This document shows, one piece after another, positions 8,766-16,637 of a stretch of DNA of 64,000 nucleotides. Position numbers and translations under genes: made by a program. This stretch comes from Prevotella sp. UBA2725 (GTDB lineage: Bacteria; Bacteroidota; Bacteroidia; Bacteroidales; Bacteroidaceae), in contig DEKJ01000017.1 in assembly GCA_002353825.1 (NCBI GenBank), positions 14,287 through 78,286 of the forward strand, read 5' to 3'. Each line of letters begins with the position of its first letter. Positions within the stretch are counted from its first letter, which is position 1. A model generated the notes under the pieces. It was not told the origin of the DNA. It searched no databases and was given only the letters and a program-made list of their open reading frames with translations.

Positions 8766-9638
8766 ATGCGACTGAATTTAACAAAACCCCTCGTAGTCTT
8801 CGATCTGGAGGCTACGGGGCTTGATTTGGTCAACGACCGGATCATACAGATTTCTTATGTAAAGGTGCGCCCCAATGACAAAGAGGGCGAGGAAGAACGC
8901 AAGAGTATCTTCGTCAATCCAGGCAAGCCTATCCCTGCCTTTGTGCAGCAGCTCACAGGTATCACCGATGAGATGGTGAAAGACGCACCGACTTTCAAAC
9001 AACTCGCCAAGCAGCTCGCTGACTCGTTCACGGGTTGCGACTTCGCAGGCTTCAACAGTGACCGTTTCGATGTGCCAATGCTCGCCGAAGAGTTTCTCCG
9101 CGCCGGTGTCGACTTCGACTTCTCGAAGTGCCGCCTGATTGATGCGCAGAACATTTACCACAAGCGTGAGCCACGTAACCTCGCTGCCGCTTACAAATTC
9201 TATACGGGTCACAAGATGGAGGACGACTTCCGTGCCCACCGTGCTGACCAGGATGCTGAGGCTACTTATCGCGTGCTTATGGGTGAGCTCGACAAGTACA
9301 ATCCCGATACCGTTGAGGAACCCTCCCAGGCTCTCCCCAACGATATGAACGTGCTCGCTGAGGAATCGCGCATGAACAACAATGTTGACTTCGCCGGACG
9401 TATCGTATGGGAAGACATGAAGGACAAGGACGGCAAGCCCATGACCGACAAGGACGGCAAGCCGATGCGCCAGGAGGTGTTCAACTTCGGCAAATACAAA
9501 GGCTCTTCCGTAGCCGAGGTGCTTCACCGCGATCCGGGATATTACAGTTGGATGTTGGGTGCCGACTTCACGCTGAACACGAAGCAGGTTCTCACTCGCA
9601 TCCGCCTTCGTGAAGCTAAACTGAGCATGAATGCGTAG
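8766..9638 (+). CDS. DnaQ-like 3'-5' exonuclease
   Basis: A 290-residue protein with a DEDDh exonuclease domain (about 8-175): Exo I is DLEATG with Asp13 and Glu15, Exo II includes GFNSDRFD with Asp102, and Exo III is HRADQD with His158 and Asp163. It should remove 3' nucleotides as a proofreading or repair nuclease. Residues about 230-280 (NFGKYKGSSV...YYSWMLG) form a small DUF3820-like domain found after such exonucleases. A tandem 24-bp duplication encodes two DKDGKPM copies in the linker near residue 220. It follows dnaN and overlaps the next gene by 8 bases. Confidence 0.92.
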   Translation: MRLNLTKPLVVFDLEATGLDLVNDRIIQISYVKVRPNDKEGEEERKSIFVNPGKPIPAFVQQLTGITDEMVKDAPTFKQLAKQLADSFTGCDFAGFNSDRFDVPMLAEEFLRAGVDFDFSKCRLIDAQNIYHKREPRNLAAAYKFYTGHKMEDDFRAHRADQDAEATYRVLMGELDKYNPDTVEEPSQALPNDMNVLAEESRMNNNVDFAGRIVWEDMKDKDGKPMTDKDGKPMRQEVFNFGKYKGSSVAEVLHRDPGYYSWMLGADFTLNTKQVLTRIRLREAKLSMNA

Positions 9639-10542
9639 AACAGTATCGTTTTTAGTCATCGTGATCATGACGATGGTATCCATGTCTCTGCATGGGCAGG
9701 AGCTCAATGCAAAGATCACCATCAACCACAATCAGATCAGTGGTACGGATGCGTCGGTGTTCGACAATCTGCAGCAGACGCTCACCCAGTTTGTCAACGA
9801 CAGGCAGTGGACGAGCCTGCAGTTTGCCAAGAACGAGCGCATCACGTGCAACTTCAATATCACTGTGACCAAATACGATGCGTCGAGCGCTATGTTCACG
9901 TGCAAGGCGCTCATCCAGGCCAACCGCCCGGTATACAATGCGTCCTACACCACCACCTTATATAATAATACCGACAACGACTTCAACTTCGTCTTCCGAC
10001 AGTTCGACCAGCTGGAGTTCAATGAAGAGACCGTAGACAATCAGCTTACGGCCCTCTTTGCTTATTATGCCTACCTCATCATCGGTCTCGACCTTGACAG
10101 TTTCTCGCCGCTCGGAGGCAGCGATGTGCTGGAGCGATGCATGAATCTCGTCAACAATGCGCAGAACCTCGAGTTCACAGGATGGAAATCGTTCGACAAC
10201 GACCGCAACCGCTTCGCGATCATCAACGACTATCTCGACGGCGCCATGCAGCCATTCCGGCAGTTGCAATACGACTATTACCGCAAGGGGCTCGATGAGA
10301 TGGCAGAGAACGCTGACCGAGGCCGCGCTGAGGTCACGACAGCCATCGAGAACGACCTGAAGAAATGCCATGAGGACAAGCCGCAGAGCATGCTCCCGCA
10401 AATCTGGACAGACTATAAACGCGATGAGCTTGCCAACATCTACAAAGGCAAAGGCACACAGAAAGAGAAAGAGTCGGTCTACGAGATTCTTTTTTCCATC
10501 AATGCTTCTCAGAATAATGCCTGGGAAAAAATAAAGCAATAA
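9631..10542 (+). CDS. DUF4835 family secreted protein
   Basis: A 303-residue protein with a signal peptide (about 1-22, cut before QELNAKI). It matches DUF4835: NAKITINHNQISGTDASVF at the start of the mature chain, and the FNFVFRQFDQLEFNEETVDN and YYAYLIIGLDLDSFSPLGG segments. The function is unknown; it is expected in the periplasm or outer membrane. The start overlaps the exonuclease stop by 8 bases. In relatives such as Porphyromonas I recall coaBC lying between these two genes; here there is no room for it. Confidence 0.88.
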   Translation: MRRTVSFLVIVIMTMVSMSLHGQELNAKITINHNQISGTDASVFDNLQQTLTQFVNDRQWTSLQFAKNERITCNFNITVTKYDASSAMFTCKALIQANRPVYNASYTTTLYNNTDNDFNFVFRQFDQLEFNEETVDNQLTALFAYYAYLIIGLDLDSFSPLGGSDVLERCMNLVNNAQNLEFTGWKSFDNDRNRFAIINDYLDGAMQPFRQLQYDYYRKGLDEMAENADRGRAEVTTAIENDLKKCHEDKPQSMLPQIWTDYKRDELANIYKGKGTQKEKESVYEILFSINASQNNAWEKIKQ

Positions 10543-10585
10543 TCCATGCTAAAGCAACACAATTATCCATGCTAAAGCAACTATA
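10541..10585 (+). repeat. 23-bp duplication creating a decoy recN start
   Basis: The motif ATCCATGCTAAAGCAAC occurs twice with a 23-base period just before and at the recN start. The first ATG (10546) opens a nine-codon reading frame that begins M-L-K-Q like RecN, but it is out of frame and stops at 10575 inside recN codon 2-3. Confidence 0.6.
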
Positions 10586-12233
10586 TATCAAGGACTTCAC
10601 GCTGATCGATGAGCTCAACATTCCCTTCCGTCCCGGCTTCTCCGTGATCACGGGTGAGACGGGTGCGGGTAAGAGTATCATCCTTGGAGCCCTTCAACTT
10701 CTCTTAGGACAACGCGCCGATACGAAGCAGATCAAGCTCGGACGGAAGAAATGTATCATTGAGGCACATTTCGACTTGTCCAACTATGGTATGCAGGATT
10801 TCTTCGATGCCAATGAGATCGACTACGACCCGTCCGACTGTATCCTCCGACGTGAGGTCAGCATCACGGGCAAAAGCCGCGCGTTCATCAACGACACCCC
10901 TGTCTCACTCACGACGCTGCGCGAGCTCGGCGACAGGCTTATCGACATCCACAGCCAGCACCAGAATCTCTTGCTGCAAAAAGAAGACTTCCAACTGAAT
11001 GTTGTGGACATCATCGCCAAAGACACGAAGCTCATCGACGACTATCACAAGAAATACAAGGCATGGACGGCTTCGAAGAAAGCCTATACCGACTTCGAGG
11101 AGGCATGCCGCAAGAGTAAAGAGAACGAAGAGTTTCTTCGCTTCCAGTTCTCAGAACTCGACAAAGCGAAGCTCATAGAGGGAGAAGAGCAGGATCTCGA
11201 ACAGCGCTCGCAGACCATGAGCCACACCGAAGAGATAAAGACTGCGCTCTTCAATGCCTCGTCATCCCTCTCGGCCGATGAGACGGGAGCCATGACGCTC
11301 GCACGCAATGCGGCGGAGAGTATGCACGACATCGAGGAGGTCTACCCCGATGCTAAGCCGCTCGCTGAACGTCTCGACGCCGCAAACATTGAACTGAAAG
11401 ATATCTCTCAAGAAATAGACAATCACTTGGAGAATGTCGACTTCGACCCACAAGAGTTAGAGACTATCAACAGTCGTCTCGACCTCATTTACTCTCTCGA
11501 ACAGAAGTTCCATGCCTCGTCATCAGCAGAACTCATCGCTGACCGCGACAAGATCAAGCATCAGCTCGACAATATAGATGGTGGCGACGAGCAACTACAG
11601 GCCCTTAAAGAGGCTTGCGACAAAGCTTATACCGTCTGTCTCGATGCAGCGCGTCAGTTGAGCAGCGTGCGTAAGAAGGCCGCCAAGAAGGTTGAGGAAG
11701 AGATGAAGCAACGCCTTGTGCCTCTAGGTATCCCTAAGGTGCAGTTTGCCATCGACTTCAAGGAAACCGACTGTACGCCTTCGGGCATCGATAAGATACA
11801 GTTTCTTTTCAGTGCCAACAGCAGTACGGCACTGCAACCCGTGGCACAGGTAGCCTCCGGCGGTGAGGTCGCCCGTGTCATGCTCTCGCTGAAAGCCATG
11901 ATCAGCAAGGCCGTGAAGCTCCCGACGATCATCTTCGACGAGATCGACACGGGTGTCAGTGGCCGTGTAGCTGAAAAAATGGCTCAGATCATGCGTGAGA
12001 TGGGCGACAGTAACCGTCAGGTCATCTCCATCACCCACCTCCCACAGATTGCTGCCATGGGCACGACCCATTACAAGGTTAGCAAAGAGGAGACAGCCGA
12101 GGGTACCGTGAGCCATATGCGTATGCTAACACCTGAGGAGCGCGTCACAGAGATCGCGCAGATGCTCAGTGGCAGCGATATCTCTCAGGCAGCCATAGAG
12201 AATGCCAGAACATTATTAGATAACGCAAAATAA
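10569..12233 (+). CDS. recN: DNA repair protein RecN
   Basis: A 554-residue SMC-like ATPase of double-strand break repair, full length. Walker A is GETGAGKS at 29-36. A long coiled-coil middle (about 150-370) separates it from the C-terminal half carrying the ABC signature VASGGEVARVMLSLK (near 428) and Walker B TIIFDEIDTGVSG (near 448). It acts in the cytoplasm, bridging broken ends before RecA loading. It is cotranscribed with DUF4835 (26-base gap) and the TPR protein (2-base gap). The ATG at 10569 is used because MLKQLYIKDFTLI is the conserved N-terminus. Confidence 0.97.
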   Translation: MLKQLYIKDFTLIDELNIPFRPGFSVITGETGAGKSIILGALQLLLGQRADTKQIKLGRKKCIIEAHFDLSNYGMQDFFDANEIDYDPSDCILRREVSITGKSRAFINDTPVSLTTLRELGDRLIDIHSQHQNLLLQKEDFQLNVVDIIAKDTKLIDDYHKKYKAWTASKKAYTDFEEACRKSKENEEFLRFQFSELDKAKLIEGEEQDLEQRSQTMSHTEEIKTALFNASSSLSADETGAMTLARNAAESMHDIEEVYPDAKPLAERLDAANIELKDISQEIDNHLENVDFDPQELETINSRLDLIYSLEQKFHASSSAELIADRDKIKHQLDNIDGGDEQLQALKEACDKAYTVCLDAARQLSSVRKKAAKKVEEEMKQRLVPLGIPKVQFAIDFKETDCTPSGIDKIQFLFSANSSTALQPVAQVASGGEVARVMLSLKAMISKAVKLPTIIFDEIDTGVSGRVAEKMAQIMREMGDSNRQVISITHLPQIAAMGTTHYKVSKEETAEGTVSHMRMLTPEERVTEIAQMLSGSDISQAAIENARTLLDNAK

Positions 12234-12235
12234 CG

Positions 12236-13912
12236 ATGAAAAAGATATTCAAAATAGTATTCGCATTATTATTTCTGCCGCTGATAGCCCAGGCACAACC
12301 CGGACCCGTCAAGAAGGCAGCACAGAGTGTCTTCACGCTCACAACCTATAACGCCGACGGCACCATTCATTACACGTCGCACGGTGTCTTCACAGGCAAT
12401 GGCGGCGAGGCCATCGCCATGTGGCATCCATTTCAGGGCGCCACGAAAGCAGTCATCATCGATGCCAAAGGCAAACAGTACGATGTCGATGCCATGCTCG
12501 GCGTATCAGAGAACTACGACGTCTGCCGCTTCCGTATCAAAGGCTATAACAACGCTGCCACCGCTCTCCCCCTGACTTCAGACAACACAGCAGCTTCCAC
12601 CGTCTATCTCGTCGGCTACGACCTCAAAAAGCCGGAGATCAAGAGCGTTGCCCCGCTGAGGACGGAGAAGTTCATGACCAACTACAACTACTACGTCTTC
12701 AAGGATGTTGATGTGTCGGGCTCCATGCTCGGCTGCCCCGTTGTAAATGCAGCAGGCCAACTTCTCGGCATCGTGCAGCGCCCTGACAATGGCGGTGAAG
12801 CCTTCTCAGCCGATGCTCGTCTAACGACAACTTTCAAGCTCTATGGCCTCTCCATCAACGATCAGACAATGCGTGCAACGGGTATCCGCACGGCACTGCC
12901 TTCCGACGAGAAAGAGGCATCACTCATGCTCGTTCTCGCAGCAAGTATGACCGACAGCCTTCGCTACAACGAGTATATTGACGATTATATCAAGTATTTC
13001 CCCACAGCTACAGATGGTTACAATGCCCGGGCTACGCAAATGGTTAACAACCGCAAGCTCGCCGATGCCGATGAGATGCTTCAGACGGAAGTGAAGCGCG
13101 CAGCGAAAAAGGACGTGGCTTATAGCAACTATGCTGCTCTGGTGTACAATGCATGCATCCTCCGCGTGGACACGACCTTCACGAAGTGGAACCTCGACAA
13201 GGCTTACGACCTCGCTGGAGAGGCATATAAGCTCAATGCCCAGCCCGCTTACCAGCATCAGCAGGCACAGGTGCTCTATGCTCAGAAAAAATACAAAGAG
13301 GCAGCAGACCTGCTCACGGCCTTGCAGAAGACAGACCTCGGCAAAACAGGTGAGATCTATTACGAGACAGCCCAGTGCAAAGCCCAGTTGAAAGCTCCGA
13401 AAACAGAGATCATGGCACTCCTCGACTCTGCCGTCAATGCTCAGAAAGGTGCAGCCTCGGCGCCTTACGTTCTTGCCCGCGGAACCCAGTACGATGCCGA
13501 TGGTCAGTATCGCAAGGCGTTCCTCGATTATCTGACCTACGACTCGTTGATGAACTACAATGCGTCGGCTGACTTCTACTATACGAAATACAAGTGTGAG
13601 ATGAAGATCCGGCAGTATCAACCCGCCCTCAACGACATCGCCCATGCCATCGTCCTGACTCGCACCGAACCCGTATACTATGCCGAGATGGCAAGCCTAC
13701 AGCTCCGCGTCAACAAGCTTGATGATGCCGTGAAGACTTGTGACCTAGCGCTCACCATTAAAGGAGCCGACCAAATCTCCGACCTCTTTATCATCAAAGG
13801 CATCGCCCTCTGCGAACAAAAGAAGACAGCAGAAGGCCTCGATGCTTTAAAGAAAGCCCAAGAGCTTGGAGACAGCCGTGCGGAAGAGTTAATCAAGAAG
13901 TACGGAAAATAA
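12236..13912 (+). CDS. Secreted trypsin-like plus TPR protein, probably inactive protease
   Basis: A 558-residue exported protein with a signal peptide (about 1-20, cut after AQA). Residues 25-210 resemble the HtrA/trypsin-like fold: His in AMWHPFQG and Asp in ENYDVCRFRI sit at catalytic positions. The serine motif, normally GNSGGP, reads SMLGCPV, so the nucleophile appears to be leucine. Residues about 225-558 are tetratricopeptide-like repeats with regular A/Y/L spacing, suited to protein binding. It follows recN by 2 bases. I infer a periplasmic or surface scaffold that has lost protease activity; substrate and partner are unknown. Confidence 0.8.
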   Translation: MKKIFKIVFALLFLPLIAQAQPGPVKKAAQSVFTLTTYNADGTIHYTSHGVFTGNGGEAIAMWHPFQGATKAVIIDAKGKQYDVDAMLGVSENYDVCRFRIKGYNNAATALPLTSDNTAASTVYLVGYDLKKPEIKSVAPLRTEKFMTNYNYYVFKDVDVSGSMLGCPVVNAAGQLLGIVQRPDNGGEAFSADARLTTTFKLYGLSINDQTMRATGIRTALPSDEKEASLMLVLAASMTDSLRYNEYIDDYIKYFPTATDGYNARATQMVNNRKLADADEMLQTEVKRAAKKDVAYSNYAALVYNACILRVDTTFTKWNLDKAYDLAGEAYKLNAQPAYQHQQAQVLYAQKKYKEAADLLTALQKTDLGKTGEIYYETAQCKAQLKAPKTEIMALLDSAVNAQKGAASAPYVLARGTQYDADGQYRKAFLDYLTYDSLMNYNASADFYYTKYKCEMKIRQYQPALNDIAHAIVLTRTEPVYYAEMASLQLRVNKLDDAVKTCDLALTIKGADQISDLFIIKGIALCEQKKTAEGLDALKKAQELGDSRAEELIKKYGK

Positions 13913-13927
13913 CTTTTTCTTTACCAC

Positions 13928-14106
13928 CTTCACTTTTTGTGTTAATTAGTTAATATTCAGTAGATTATATTGATTTTTGCCTTCACTTTGCCTTCACTTG
14001 CCTTCACCCCAACACCGGGGAAGAAGTGAAGGCAAGTGAAAGCAAAGTGAAGGCGATTTTAAAGCTAAGCAATTGATATACAGTTGATTAAGGTAAAAAG
14101 TGAAGG
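13928..14106. repeat. Nested inverted repeat built from CCTTCACTT motifs
   Basis: Inner arms 13978-14010 and 14017-14056 pair around a short loop (CCCC-AACACC-GGGG at the tip), with repeated GCCTTCACTT on the left and AAGTGAAGGC on the right. Outer arms CCTTCACTTTTT (13928-13939) and AAAAAGTGAAGG (14095-14106) also match perfectly. It would fold into a long hairpin in either strand. It could be a terminator-like structure for the recN run or a small mobile palindrome. Confidence 0.8.
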
Positions 14107-14156
14107 CAAGAAGAAAAAACTTTTTTCGCATCGTGATGTCGCCGTATTCATCATGT

Positions 14157-14266
14157 GATTACATTGTGATGATCTTGCGATTACACTGTGATGATCCTGC
14201 GATTACACCGTGATGATCCTGCGATTAAACCTTAATCATCATACGATTGAACCGTGATGATCTTGC
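14157..14266. repeat. 22-bp tandem array B (5 units)
   Basis: Units start at 14157, 14179, 14201, 14223 and 14245, each exactly 22 bp, with consensus GATTACACYGTGATGATCYT plus GC. Unit 4 diverges to GATTAAACCTTAATC, a perfect dyad, where the other units have ATTAC/GTGAT arms with one wobble. The sequence is unrelated to arrays A, C and D, but the period is the same. Confidence 0.85.
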
Positions 14267-14292
14267 GAAGAACAAAAAAACTTCGAAAATAT

Positions 14293-14323
14293 TTTGTCAG
14301 TATAGAAAAAAGCTATACCTTTG
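14293..14323 (+). promoter_or_regulatory. Promoter of the tRNA-Thr/tRNA-Gly pair
   Basis: TTTG (14293-14296), 19-base spacer, TACCTTTG (14316-14323): a full consensus match, 11 bases before the tRNA-Thr. Confidence 0.85.
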
Positions 14324-14334
14324 CACACGCAATC

Positions 14335-14407
<73 letters not shown>

Positions 14408-14414
14408 CAACAGT

Positions 14415-14488
14415 GCGGGATTAGCACATCGGTAGTGTACGGGCTTCCCAAGCCTGGGAGGCGGGTTCGATTCCCGTATCCCGCTCCA
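14415..14488 (+). tRNA. tRNA-Gly (anticodon CCC)
   Basis: Acceptor GCGGGAT pairs with ATCCCGC; the anticodon stem CGGGC/GCCTG encloses loop TTCCCAA (anticodon CCC); the T arm is CGGGTTCGATTCCCG. The discriminator base at 14485 is followed by an encoded CCA (14486-14488). It lies 7 bases after tRNA-Thr, so the two are one transcript. Confidence 0.96.
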
Positions 14489-14516
14489 GACTTTAGCATT
14501 ACTAAGAAAGATTTAC

Positions 14517-14548
14517 AATCAGACTCATCAACGAGTCTGATTTTTTTT
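14517..14548 (+). terminator. Intrinsic terminator of the tRNA operon
   Basis: A 10-bp stem AATCAGACTC/GAGTCTGATT with loop ATCAAC, followed by eight T residues (14541-14548). Confidence 0.9.
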
Positions 14549-14552
14549 GTAT

Positions 14553-16637
14553 TTACCAGTGCCTGAACAGTTCGAAGCCAAACTTGCAACCGATTGATCG
14601 GTTTCCTTTACCATTGCTGACGAAGAGGCCGGCAGAGAGCAGACGTGTCGTAAAGCCATAACCAACCTCAAAGTAAGGATGGATATGGTGCGCATCAAGC
14701 CAAGAAACATAGATCCGCTCCATCTCCATATAATGACCTACAAGAGGCAGCCAACTGAGCAAAAGCAGCGGCGACTCATATGTGAAGTTGCCGCGGACAT
14801 AATAAGGCGAAGAATCGTAGTTCTCGCTACGCAACAGTTCGAACTCACCGCTCCAGTCGTCGTTCCATCCTCCGGGGATGTTGTTCTCGCGGAAGTTCTC
14901 ATAGTTGAGGAAGTAAGTGTTGCGGCCTTTATGACTATAGAAGCCGTATCCGAGCCTCATCTGCAACGACTGCAAGCGGTTGAGGTGGTGGATATACTCG
15001 GCGTTAAATTCATAGCGATCATACTGCATGTTCGACTGGTTAACCCCCGTAAAGCCGTGGTCGTAATCGGTCGTGAAGATAGGTCCTGACCACCCCAGGG
15101 GACGATACTGAATCTCAAAGATGGGCGCAAAGGCACTGTACTGCGTCGGCATATTCAAAAAGCGGAAGAAGCCGGGATGAATGGCTTTGTACTTCTGATA
15201 AAGAGTACCAACTTGAAAACCGAAGTAACTGTTGATGTCGAAATTGAACACCAATCGTGAATCCATCTGACTGAACTCGTTGATATTGGCGGGTTCTCCG
15301 GCATACTTATCGCCAGGCCTTTTCACGGCATCGAGGTTGATCGCCTTTGTGATGCGGTTGTTGCTGATGTGGTTGCCGTTACCAAACTCTAATTTGATGT
15401 ATCGGTTCTTGCGTCTACTCAAATAATAATAGAGAGGTACACGGAAATAGAATTGTTTCAGACCAAAGGAATAACCTGACCGAAAACGACCGAGCACCTC
15501 ACTGTCGTTGCCAAGCTGATAGCTGGCATGTATATCGATTTTATAGGTGAACCCATGATGCTGACTGTAGCTCATGTAAAGCGGATTGAGAAGCGGATTG
15601 ATACGAAGATAGCCTTGGTTGTTCTGTCCAAAATAGGCCTTGACACGGTTCAGAACATTATTTCCTACAGCATCCCAGAAAATCTTCTTGGCCCAGTTCT
15701 CTTTCTTCTTGATGGTATCAGGTTGTGCATGCGCCTGTTCCCGATCCCTTTCATTCTTCGTAGTAACAAGCTCTCCAAACAGCCGCTCCTCGCTCTCATC
15801 CAGCGTGTCAGGTCTGACCTGAGCCATGAGCAGTGGGTCATTGAGTTCGTTGTTTATCTCTCGATGAAGCAGATTGCGCAAACCAAAATTAGACTTATAA
15901 TGCGCAGAGACCCGGTTGCCCATAAACTTGAACAGAAACAGCGCCTCACAGTCTTTAGGAAACAAGGAAGCCGAACTCCGCTCTCCCATCTCCATGTTGA
16001 CCCACGAGTGGACCATGTCATACTCACAGCGGAAGTTGCATCTGATGATACGACCTGTGAGATTGTCGACCAAGGCATTACCCCGGACAAGCTGTGTGTT
16101 GAATCGACGGCCATGGAAACGGAGCTCAACGGTATCGCCACGAACCTCCCCAATCTTATACTTATAGAACTTGAAGTTATTGGGATGGAAAGGCGAAAGG
16201 ATAGTGTTACCGATAAGTGTCTCACTGTAGACGGTTGGGGTCATATAGCGGTTGAAACTCGCCAAAGTACGATGATAGCCGGGGATGTTAGTCACCCGGA
16301 TGATGGGTTTGACATCAAAGTCGTTGTAGTTGCGAAACGTCAGTTTGTCGTAGGTCTCGGTTAGAAACTGTCGTTTATCGCCTCTGGCAATGAAATAGGC
16401 AGAAGGCACCACCCAGAGGATGGGGTTGCGCTTCTCCACACGGATAGTTGCCCGGGCATAAGCATAGGTCTCTTTCGAAGCATGGGCGGTGTCTATCGAG
16501 AGTGCATAAGTATGGATATGCCAGAGCAATGAGCGTTTGACTCTACTCACTGCCCCAGCTTGAAGCGACAGAAGCATCAGGATGCATACTGTCAGCCGAC
16601 GTATTCCACTTATTCCAACTCGCTGAGCTCCAGCCAT
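14553..16637 (-). CDS. DUF5686 family outer-membrane protein
   Basis: A 694-residue protein of the DUF5686 type. An N-terminal hydrophobic segment (about 15-30, LTVCILMLLSLQAGAV) is a likely signal peptide. The C-terminal half (about 360-694) is rich in aromatic-ended beta strands and ends in RHW, which fits an outer-membrane barrel. The middle has the SWVNMEMGERSSASLFPKD and LRINPLLNPLYMSYSQHHGF segments. The start overlaps the ABC-F stop by 28 bases; the later Met at residue 20 (MLLSLQ) would give a shorter signal peptide. A second, larger DUF5686 protein lies at 41989-44514. The function of the family is unknown. Confidence 0.8.
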   Translation of the reverse strand: MAGAQRVGISGIRRLTVCILMLLSLQAGAVSRVKRSLLWHIHTYALSIDTAHASKETYAYARATIRVEKRNPILWVVPSAYFIARGDKRQFLTETYDKLTFRNYNDFDVKPIIRVTNIPGYHRTLASFNRYMTPTVYSETLIGNTILSPFHPNNFKFYKYKIGEVRGDTVELRFHGRRFNTQLVRGNALVDNLTGRIIRCNFRCEYDMVHSWVNMEMGERSSASLFPKDCEALFLFKFMGNRVSAHYKSNFGLRNLLHREINNELNDPLLMAQVRPDTLDESEERLFGELVTTKNERDREQAHAQPDTIKKKENWAKKIFWDAVGNNVLNRVKAYFGQNNQGYLRINPLLNPLYMSYSQHHGFTYKIDIHASYQLGNDSEVLGRFRSGYSFGLKQFYFRVPLYYYLSRRKNRYIKLEFGNGNHISNNRITKAINLDAVKRPGDKYAGEPANINEFSQMDSRLVFNFDINSYFGFQVGTLYQKYKAIHPGFFRFLNMPTQYSAFAPIFEIQYRPLGWSGPIFTTDYDHGFTGVNQSNMQYDRYEFNAEYIHHLNRLQSLQMRLGYGFYSHKGRNTYFLNYENFRENNIPGGWNDDWSGEFELLRSENYDSSPYYVRGNFTYESPLLLLSWLPLVGHYMEMERIYVSWLDAHHIHPYFEVGYGFTTRLLSAGLFVSNGKGNRSIGCKFGFELFRHW

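Larger units (their letters stand above)
13913..14292. other. Gene-free region made of repeats before the tRNA pair
   Basis: I find no plausible gene here. The region holds a nested inverted repeat (13928-14106) and a five-unit 22-bp tandem array (14157-14266). The tRNA promoter begins at 14293. Confidence 0.8.

Noticed and set aside
8778..9731. Long minus-strand reading frame over the exonuclease gene
   Set aside because: It is an antisense shadow of a clear DEDDh exonuclease, with no promoter or recognisable domain. The same reasoning excludes the long antisense frames over dnaN, ileS and bipA.
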